From Ardenticatenales bacterium (GTDB taxonomy: Bacteria > Chloroflexota > Anaerolineae > Promineifilales > Promineifilaceae): a DNA stretch of 64,000 nt. The notes below the pieces were generated by a model. It did no database searches. It had not been told where the DNA came from and worked only from the letters and a program-made list of their open reading frames with translations. The stretch lies in assembly GCA_020634515.1 (NCBI GenBank), contig JACKBL010000004.1, positions 434,001 to 498,000 on the forward strand, in the 5' to 3' direction. The position numbers were made by a program, and so were the translations under genes. Positions 51,426 through 57,794 of this stretch are shown piece by piece. Each line of letters starts with the position of its first letter. Within the stretch, counting starts at the first letter, position 1.

Positions 51426-53717
51426 TTAGAAGAAAATGGAAAAAGGATTCATCGCTGTTTCGGGAATGGGAGCGTCCAACCATCCCAGTTTTACAGGCAC
51501 ATCGTAGAGTCGTCCTGGTCCCAGGCGACGCCAGAAATGACGCAATCCGGGTACAATCACGCGGCACACTTGCATTCCAACATCGGGCAATGTTTGGTCT
51601 AATACGAGTGTTTCCATGCCGGCATTGCCGGCAATTGCCACACAAGTCTCCACATCCTGTCGCAAATCGTTGCTGTCCAGGCGCGTATAATCAGCGGCCG
51701 TCTTCATTGGCAGCCGCTCATCGGGAGCCAGATAACTTTGTTTCTCAATCGTCGCCTGCATCAGCCAATCCATCGTGTCCTGATCGTTGACAAAGTATTT
51801 CGTACTGCCATCAGGATTGGAACGCGAAACGGATGGCAACAATTGGTTTACCTCCGTTAGCGCACGTAGCAAGGCAATCTTCGCGTCCAGATGTGCCCCG
51901 AAACCCACGATGATGTCTTGTACTGCCTGGTCCACCCGCGCCGAGACAGCCGCAAAAATCGGAATCCCCAGGTCCGTCGTGATGTCCAATACCCATAGAC
52001 TGCGCCGGTGCGCCTGGTAATATTCTTGCAGCAAGCTGTAATAGGGTAGCTCAAAGCTGAGCACATCCACAGCCGGTCTGCGGATGGCGTTGTACCACCA
52101 CAAAGCCACGCCATCTCGCTCCACTAACTCCAGAAAACCCTGCAAGATCGCCTCTTCCATGGTATTTCCGGTTGCACAGCCATTGGCATCCGACCCGCAG
52201 TAGAAATACGATAGTTCGGGATGTCCATAATAGCAATAGACCGTGGGTACGTAACGAAAAGCACGCTTTGTCAGCGACCATATCGGCGACCAATCAATCA
52301 CCGCATTCTGGTCAAATTGGTTCGGAACCAGATGGAAATTCGTCGTACACTGCGCATTCCAGGCATCCCGGTTCGCATACTGCGATTCGCTAAACAATAA
52401 TATGTCCTGCAAGTGAAGGGCATCGGGAGCCAACTCTCGGTAGCTGCTCCGTATGCTCACCACCTCTTCGCGGCGATAAACACCAGAGTAACGCTCAATA
52501 GCTTCGCCAATCGCGCTGACCTTTGCCTGCGTGTCCGTCATACCCTTGCCGCCACTGCGCCCACGCAAATTGCGCCGCAGCATGGCCATGTCATCTCGCG
52601 GTAAAGCAAAATTGTGTCCGGCCGCATAACTGTAAGCAATGCCGCTCGTATCGCCCGTCATGTTCACCAGAGAGCTAACCACGCCCAGAATTGGGCTAAT
52701 ATGATGCTGTGTCCGTGCCAACGTCTCTTCGGGAAACAATGTGCGATGTCCCCCGTCAGCCATGAATTTCTTCTTGCCGCTGCTAAGTTCAATGATTTTA
52801 GGTTGACGATAATGGGCTTGAAATGTGGGGTCGCCACAAGCCGGGCATTGTGGACGGCGCACTAATGTGTGTTGCTGCGTCTTCGCGGACAAAACATCAA
52901 AGGTAAGCAACTGTCCCTGTAAATGGGGGGGAGGGCCTTGTACAATCCAGCGGACAATTTCCGTCGCCGCCAGATTAGCCCCCATCTGCACCGCGGAATC
53001 CAAAGCAGAGCGGGAAGTAAGGAGGGGGCCTTCCTGCCCAATCTTGTTCAGTACGTAGGATTCCACCTGGCGATTGCCCTGGATGCGGTGCGCCATACAG
53101 GCCCAGCACCCTGTTGCGCCCGGATGCAGCAGCGGTCCGATCCAGATCAAATTTCCTACCAGTTTGACCAGCAGCCACGGCCGCCCCGCGGCCAACATCT
53201 CCTGGTTAACCGCTTCCAGACCCGGTTGCAGGTAGTCATCCGTGACCGCCACCAGGAAAGCGTCCTTCCCCCCGTTCCGGAGCGCGGCATCATTGTCGTT
53301 TCCTTGCTCCACCGCGATGCCCATGCCCGACAACGCCGTGATCAGAGGAGAAGCATTGGCCGCGCCAAATGTTTTGACAACAACGGAGGTTTGATGCAGG
53401 CGTTCGGTGGCTGTTTGTGCTTCCACCCCTAATGTTTGCCAAAATGCCGCCTGCTCTGGGGGTATGGATTCATCAGCTTCCACCAGGTATCCCCTGGCCT
53501 GCAACTGCTTGATAGCCATCATAGCTTCCACCATGGAAACCTGACCATCCAAACGTCCCAACAAATCAGAAAGCGTGTGTTGGCCATTTAGCAAGGGAGC
53601 CAGATGCTTGTAGACCCGTCCGGTTAAGACATCGTAGCCGGTTTCGGTCAACAAAAAGACCATATCTGGTTCCACGACGGACATGTGAAAACATTGTTTG
53701 AAACTAGGCCTTATCAA
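51426..53717 (-). CDS. TOMM cyclodehydratase, E1-like/YcaO fusion (copy 2)
   Basis: 763 residues, TTG start at 53717 with GAGGT about 9 nt upstream. Same plan as copy 1: recognition-element-like front (DMVFLLTETGYDVLTGRVYK), E1-like middle with zinc pairs C204/C207 and C291/C294, and YcaO domain with GGKGMTDTQAKVSAIGEAIERYSG and MEEAILQGFLELVERDGVALWWYN. The end, NPFSIFF, matches copy 1. The two copies are roughly half identical by eye and diverge most in the recognition and E1 parts. They may split the work (for example early versus late cysteines, or Cys versus Thr) or serve different substrates. Confidence 0.92.
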   Translation of the reverse strand: MIRPSFKQCFHMSVVEPDMVFLLTETGYDVLTGRVYKHLAPLLNGQHTLSDLLGRLDGQVSMVEAMMAIKQLQARGYLVEADESIPPEQAAFWQTLGVEAQTATERLHQTSVVVKTFGAANASPLITALSGMGIAVEQGNDNDAALRNGGKDAFLVAVTDDYLQPGLEAVNQEMLAAGRPWLLVKLVGNLIWIGPLLHPGATGCWACMAHRIQGNRQVESYVLNKIGQEGPLLTSRSALDSAVQMGANLAATEIVRWIVQGPPPHLQGQLLTFDVLSAKTQQHTLVRRPQCPACGDPTFQAHYRQPKIIELSSGKKKFMADGGHRTLFPEETLARTQHHISPILGVVSSLVNMTGDTSGIAYSYAAGHNFALPRDDMAMLRRNLRGRSGGKGMTDTQAKVSAIGEAIERYSGVYRREEVVSIRSSYRELAPDALHLQDILLFSESQYANRDAWNAQCTTNFHLVPNQFDQNAVIDWSPIWSLTKRAFRYVPTVYCYYGHPELSYFYCGSDANGCATGNTMEEAILQGFLELVERDGVALWWYNAIRRPAVDVLSFELPYYSLLQEYYQAHRRSLWVLDITTDLGIPIFAAVSARVDQAVQDIIVGFGAHLDAKIALLRALTEVNQLLPSVSRSNPDGSTKYFVNDQDTMDWLMQATIEKQSYLAPDERLPMKTAADYTRLDSNDLRQDVETCVAIAGNAGMETLVLDQTLPDVGMQVCRVIVPGLRHFWRRLGPGRLYDVPVKLGWLDAPIPETAMNPFSIFF

Positions 53718-53757
53718 TCTGCTGATACCTCATGAAGAAACTGTGTCAAAAACGCAA

Positions 53758-53886
53758 CTATTCATGACTACCTTCCCGGAAACTGTTTTGATGCGCCACG
53801 ACTTGAATGACGAGACGCTTTGGGCTTGAAATCAGGTTTCCGGGAAGATCTCTTGGTACACATACCCTTGAGGCTGAATAGTCGCC
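53758..53886. repeat. Dispersed repeat family 2, copy 2 (inverted)
   Basis: Reverse-complement match to 18064-18194 over about 130 bases. Shared landmarks are cttcccggaaactgttttga, cttgaatgacgagacgc, gggcttgaaatc, tttccgggaag and aggctgaatagtc. Confidence 0.8.
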
Positions 53887-54012
53887 CAAAGACAACATGA
53901 CAAAGGGGAGATCTCGCATTTCTAAATGTGCCGCCCATCCCTTAAGAGCAGGGAGAGACCGAGGGATGCTGCTCTGATCGCCAATTTTTGAGAATTCAGG
54001 TAACTGCTAAGG

Positions 54013-54167
54013 ACTGACGATGAAATAGAGTACGGAAGTGCATCGTCAGTGTGCAGGAACGGGAAGGAAACAACGTCGTTGTCCTATTTAATTTCCGTTC
54101 CTAAGCCAGATTGGACCAATTTTCTCTGGTGAAAATGTCCATTGAGTACATGAAATTGGTCCAATCT
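54013..54167. repeat. Dispersed repeat family 1, copy d
   Basis: Elements A (54013-54050), B (54056-54101) and C (54108-54167). C here reads as the reverse complement of C in copy c, including the flank ctccagagagcg. The order differs between copies, so the elements behave as separable modules. Confidence 0.85.
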
Positions 54168-54379
54168 CCAGAGAGCGTTTTCAGTAGGAATGTGCGATGC
54201 AACTCTCGATCCGAACAATCACGACTTCTCGACGGCGTTTGCTGATTATATCAAATTCAAGTGACCGCGGTATTAATTCCCAATGTCTGTGGCAACTCGC
54301 GGAAAAATGGTGACCATTCGGTCTCAGAGGTACATAACAGCTTCCGAGAAGGTAGTCGTGAATAGCATGAAAAATGAAT

Positions 54380-54416
54380 AGACCTGGCTTTTTGACAACA
54401 AGAGCCAGGTCTTTTG
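54380..54416. terminator. Terminator-like hairpin after radical SAM gene
   Basis: Arms agacctggct and agccaggtct around a 15-base loop, with T-rich tracts on both sides. It lies 30 bases beyond the stop (54446) of the radical SAM gene on the minus strand. Confidence 0.65.
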
Positions 54417-54445
54417 CGCTTGCTTGCGAGAAGTAGATTCGGAGT

Positions 54446-56527
54446 TTACATGCTCGCGGGTTCTAACGCGGGAATACTCGCAGGTGTTTTGCTTTTCACC
54501 GGGTAGAGATAGTCGCTTCGTCGATATTCACGCATAACGATATCTTCACACCAACTGTCCCAGGTAAGCCAAACCGTACTGGTCCGGTCCAAGACATGAA
54601 CGTGATCCCCTTTATTCAGGATGGCGGTTTCTCCGTGGAGTACCTTTTGACAATAGTCCCAAATGTCGTAGGAAAGTGTCAGGCTCATGTCCCTGAATAT
54701 AAAAGGCAAACGGATCAAATTGCGATTCAATGTCAGCGCCTCTTGCAGCACCAGCGGATCGTACGGTTCCGTCCGGGCTTCCATCAAACGCTTCAAGATG
54801 CCTTCGGCTTCCTCATAGAAAGCGTCTAGCTTGTTCTCCATTGCCAGCCATATGAAGGCATATTGGTGCATCGGCCACCAGATATTTAACCATCGCTCTT
54901 CCGGCATGTATTCCGGCTCACCTGACTGATTTGCGGCAGCTCTGGCGGCAAACATCGCCTTGATTTTGGCTAATGTGGGATGTTCATCGTCGTTGATCGC
55001 AATGAAGGCTTCCAGCAAATCACGATAGGAAACGTTGTACACGCCATTTAAGATTACGAATGGAATCTGCAATAGCCGATTGAAATGCAGTAGTTCTACC
55101 ATCCAGCTCAAGACTTTGGCCTGCCGCCATATGTCCGGTGGCATGGTATTGGTCGCTACAACAGTGTTGATGTACTCCTGGACTTCCGTCTGCGCGTTTC
55201 GTTCAAGGCTGTCATACTCGTGAATGATGGGAACGGGCACGTGAACGACGCCATGACGTTTTTGGTAGGCCGGATCGCCCATTTCCGCATTGGGCAATAG
55301 CGAACAGTTGTAGAATGCGATTCGGTTGTGCTGACCATTCTGCAAGACCTGGGCAATGCCATTAGCGAAAGTATCGTACGTTTCACCAGGAAGACCTAGA
55401 ATAATGTCCGTATACGTGTCAATGCCATCGCGCGTATAACGGCGCTGCAATTCGCGGAATGAATCCAGTGATATATTGTCTCGCTTGATATTTCCCAGCG
55501 TCAGCGAATCAAGGGACTGCATCGAAAGCGTTACGCCGGCTGAGATGATTTGGGAGAGCGTTTTCTGTATCTTGTAGGTCCGTTCAGTAGCATTTTTGGC
55601 GTTTTGGACACTAACGGCCAGGTAATTGTTGTATCTGCGACTGGCTTCTACCAGATATTCAGCAAGTTCCAGGTCGCGCGGCAAAATGCCAAAATTGGCG
55701 TCGCAGACAAAGACATGATTGATGCCACGTTGGGCAAACCACTCTATTTCCGCCTTTAGGCGCTCCATGTCAAAACGATAGACTTTGCTGGCGACCGCGG
55801 ATCCCCAGTCGCAGAAGGAGCAGGAAAAGGGGCATCCTCGATTTGTTTCCCACATGACTAGCCAGCGGTGCTGTGGATTGGCGGCCATCAAGGGATCGAA
55901 CACGCCTTCCAGGTAAGGGGACGGAATAACGGACAGATCCTTCAAGCGATTGATGCGTGTATGGGTTACAAAGCTCCCATCTTCTTGAAGATAACTGATT
56001 GAAGGAATGGACTCCCATGAACGTGCTGGTAGGCTTTCTAAAACGGAAAGGAATACCTGTTCGCCTTCACCGTGGCAAACCAGGTCCACAAAGGGATTCT
56101 CGCGTAAGAACTGTTCCGCGTTATCCGGGACTTGTGGGCCGCCAAATATGATGATGGTATCGGGCTGTTGACGTTTAAGGGCCTGGGCTATGGCCAAGGA
56201 TAGCCGGATGTTCCAAATATAGGCGCTGAATCCGACGATATGCGCCCCACGCAATTGTTCCGCGGCTTCATCTGCCGGCATTGGACGATATATCGGCAGC
56301 AAAAATTCATAGCGTTCCGGCTGGGGGCTGTACTTTTGCGTATAGGCCTGTAATAAACCAACCGAGTAAGGTAAATAGACCAGAGATGCAGGGGGAGTAA
56401 AGCTAGGTTTCAGAACGGGAATCCCGTTCTTCATAAACCATTGTTGCCTCTGGCGGCGTGTCCAAGTCAGCTCTCCAATTTGAACTAAACCCACTTTGAT
56501 GACTGGCTGCATTGGATCAAGCGGCAT
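54446..56527 (-). CDS. Cobalamin-binding radical SAM enzyme
   Basis: 693 residues, ATG at 56527 with AAGGAG upstream. The N-terminal part (about residues 80-200) is a B12-binding-like Rossmann domain (HIVGFSAYIWNIRLSLAIAQAL, IIFGGPQVPDNAEQFL, LVCHGEGEQVFL). The radical SAM domain has the cluster cysteines C232, C236 and C239 in RGCPFSCSFCDWG, then VFVCDANFGI and IILGLPGETYDTF. The C-terminal 250 residues are uncharacterised and alpha-rich. Such enzymes often methylate unactivated carbons or do other radical chemistry on RiPPs. It is the first large gene after the precursor on the same strand, so the precursor peptide is its likely substrate. Confidence 0.92.
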   Translation of the reverse strand: MPLDPMQPVIKVGLVQIGELTWTRRQRQQWFMKNGIPVLKPSFTPPASLVYLPYSVGLLQAYTQKYSPQPERYEFLLPIYRPMPADEAAEQLRGAHIVGFSAYIWNIRLSLAIAQALKRQQPDTIIIFGGPQVPDNAEQFLRENPFVDLVCHGEGEQVFLSVLESLPARSWESIPSISYLQEDGSFVTHTRINRLKDLSVIPSPYLEGVFDPLMAANPQHRWLVMWETNRGCPFSCSFCDWGSAVASKVYRFDMERLKAEIEWFAQRGINHVFVCDANFGILPRDLELAEYLVEASRRYNNYLAVSVQNAKNATERTYKIQKTLSQIISAGVTLSMQSLDSLTLGNIKRDNISLDSFRELQRRYTRDGIDTYTDIILGLPGETYDTFANGIAQVLQNGQHNRIAFYNCSLLPNAEMGDPAYQKRHGVVHVPVPIIHEYDSLERNAQTEVQEYINTVVATNTMPPDIWRQAKVLSWMVELLHFNRLLQIPFVILNGVYNVSYRDLLEAFIAINDDEHPTLAKIKAMFAARAAANQSGEPEYMPEERWLNIWWPMHQYAFIWLAMENKLDAFYEEAEGILKRLMEARTEPYDPLVLQEALTLNRNLIRLPFIFRDMSLTLSYDIWDYCQKVLHGETAILNKGDHVHVLDRTSTVWLTWDSWCEDIVMREYRRSDYLYPVKSKTPASIPALEPASM

Positions 56528-56623
56528 GATTACTCCTTAGGGCGCATTCGAAAAATAGTGAAGTTGTCGGATGCGCTTGAAATGACCTTTGTCCCTGCAA
56601 AACAGCGGGTTGTTTTGAGATGG

Positions 56624-56974
56624 TCACGTAGGCAAAATGGCGTTGAGGAAGGCCCACAGCCCCACAAAAATGAGGAAAAGCGGCCACATTTTCGCCCATT
56701 CCAGGCCGAACAGAAAGATAAAGGCAGCCGCGGCGATCCAGACACTTGTCAGCACCATGCGACGTGCGGAGCGGGTCCAACGATTCGCATTGGTGCGCAG
56801 GCGCCAGGCATTAACCATCATGATCACGGCGGGGACAAGGATAAGCAAAGCCCACCATCGATCAAAGGTGAAGGATGTCAGATTGCGCACTAAGAAGATT
56901 AGACCTACCAGGACTAGCCCCGCCCCACCCCATAGAGCATAGTTGGCCGCTGCGGTTGGTCGATTTCCAGCCAT
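56624..56974 (-). CDS. Small four-helix membrane protein
   Basis: 116 residues with four hydrophobic segments (NYALWGGAGLVLVGLIFLV, ALLILVPAVIMMVNAW, MVLTSVWIAAAAFIFLFGL, MWPLFLIFVGLWAFL). The layout resembles LiaF-N/DUF5668-type small membrane proteins, but I do not assign a family. It lies between the precursor and the radical SAM gene on the same strand. A role in self-protection or peptide handling at the membrane is possible but unsupported by motif. Confidence 0.8.
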   Translation of the reverse strand: MAGNRPTAAANYALWGGAGLVLVGLIFLVRNLTSFTFDRWWALLILVPAVIMMVNAWRLRTNANRWTRSARRMVLTSVWIAAAAFIFLFGLEWAKMWPLFLIFVGLWAFLNAILPT

Positions 56975-57045
56975 AAATCACCAGTGCATAAGAGCAGAAT
57001 TGCCCTCTAAAGAGAGGGCATTTCTACAGAACTGACCGCAAAGAA

Positions 57046-57064
57046 AACCACCTCGAAGGGTGGT
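57046..57064 (-). terminator. Hairpin with T-run just after the precursor gene
   Basis: On the minus strand: aaccaccc, loop ttcga, ggtggtttt. It starts 22 bases past the precursor stop and ends in ttttcttt. A second hairpin, tgccctct / agagggca, is at 57001-57020. Together they could let the precursor mRNA be made in excess over the enzyme genes behind it. Confidence 0.7.
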
Positions 57065-57085
57065 TTGTTTAGACGAAAAAGAGAA

Positions 57086-57490
57086 TCACGTGCAGCAGCA
57101 GCAGGGGGTGCAGCAGCAGCAAGAAATATCGATCCCGGCAGCTTCTTCCAAACCACCGGCGACGGCCATCAACTGGGAATCCGCCAGTTCGATATTTTCA
57201 GGGGACCAGCCTTCCGGCTTCATGGCGACCAGGAGATCATAGGAGCCGGTCTGGGCGCCTTTTTCCCACAGTTCAATCTGGTCTTCGATAGCGCCGCGGC
57301 CAGAATCCTTGGATTCGATCGTGATCACATTGACGCGCGCATCTTCATTGATGCCGATGCCCGCCTCACGCAGGACAACGACCGGCTCTTTCACCAGGCG
57401 ATGGAGAAAATCTTCATCGGCCCAGCTCATAGCCACAACATTGGCATACCGCTGGAGAAAATCTGACTTTGCTTCGGGGGTCTCAAACAT
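57086..57490 (-). CDS. RiPP precursor: NHLP leader, Cys4-Thr-Pro-Cys4-Thr core
   Basis: 134 residues. AAGAGGAG lies 8 nt before the ATG. Residues about 8-60 (FLQRYANVVAMSWADEDFLHRLVKEPVVVLREAGIGI in parts) match the nitrile hydratase alpha-like leader family (NHLP) of TOMM precursors. The leader ends with ELADSQLMAVAGG (Gly112-Gly113), a classic double-glycine cleavage motif. The remaining 21 residues start LEEAAGIDIS and end with four Cys, Thr-Pro, four Cys, Thr (residues 123-134). All eight cysteines are candidates for thiazole formation; Ser123, Thr128 and Thr134 could be cyclised or dehydrated. The frame is independent of simple repeat expansion, as leader, cleavage site and ribosome site are all in place. 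No C39 peptidase gene is in the window. Confidence 0.93.
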   Translation of the reverse strand: MFETPEAKSDFLQRYANVVAMSWADEDFLHRLVKEPVVVLREAGIGINEDARVNVITIESKDSGRGAIEDQIELWEKGAQTGSYDLLVAMKPEGWSPENIELADSQLMAVAGGLEEAAGIDISCCCCTPCCCCT

Positions 57491-57669
57491 AACAAAAACT
57501 CCTCTTAAATATATGGGGGGTGGAGAAAACGGGCAGAGTCTACAAGCACTCTTCTCTCTTACTCACCAGGTTATCTGCTTCACTTCCTTGTGGAAAAGCG
57601 AAGGTTTCGTGCCAGATCGTGATGCCGCGGGATAGCCTCACAGTTTGCTACCTACAAGTGAGCAAAATA

Positions 57670-57681
57670 TACTTGCAAGTA
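57670..57681. promoter_or_regulatory. Operator candidate, palindrome TACTTGCAAGTA
   Basis: Perfect 12-bp palindrome in the divergent region, with a related half-site (ctacaagtgag) about 15 bases before it. It is a reasonable binding site for a dimeric regulator of precursor expression. Confidence 0.45.
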
Positions 57682-57724
57682 AGTCGCAATCTTGACCCTG
57701 GCTTGTAAGACCAACATGATTGTG

Positions 57725-57748
57725 TTGTTGACTACATTGCTTGTTGAC
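57725..57748 (+). promoter_or_regulatory. Direct-repeat candidate for SARP binding
   Basis: Two copies of ttgttgac start 16 bases apart, just upstream of the BTAD regulator gene. SARP regulators bind direct heptamer repeats near the -35 region; the 16-base period is not the usual 11 or 22, so this is tentative. Confidence 0.3.
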
Positions 57749-57794
57749 AGCTTGAGGTTATTATATCTCCCTGGTGTGAGCAAAACGTGAGCGT

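Larger units (their letters stand above)
53718..54445. other. 728-base spacer made largely of dispersed repeats
   Basis: Between the radical SAM gene and the second cyclodehydratase on the same strand. It holds family 2 (53758-53886), family 1 (54013-54167), a reduced family 2 copy (about 54310-54366) and a terminator-like hairpin. I looked for a second short Cys-rich precursor here and found none. Confidence 0.65.
57491..57794. other. 304-base divergent control region of the RiPP cluster
   Basis: Lies between the precursor (minus) and the BTAD/NB-ARC regulator (plus), so it holds both promoters. Visible signals are a 12-bp palindrome at 57670-57681 and two direct repeats ttgttgac at 57725-57732 and 57741-57748. 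The regulator ATG has no strong ribosome site. There is no additional gene. Confidence 0.65.

Noticed and set aside
53718..54445. Possible second precursor peptide gene
   Set aside because: The spacer is explained by repeats and shows no Cys/Ser/Thr-rich short frame with a leader.
57090..57122. CAG/GCA trinucleotide repeat as a microsatellite artefact
   Set aside because: In the minus frame it encodes the Cys blocks of a precursor with an NHLP leader, double-Gly site and ribosome site, surrounded by matching enzymes.
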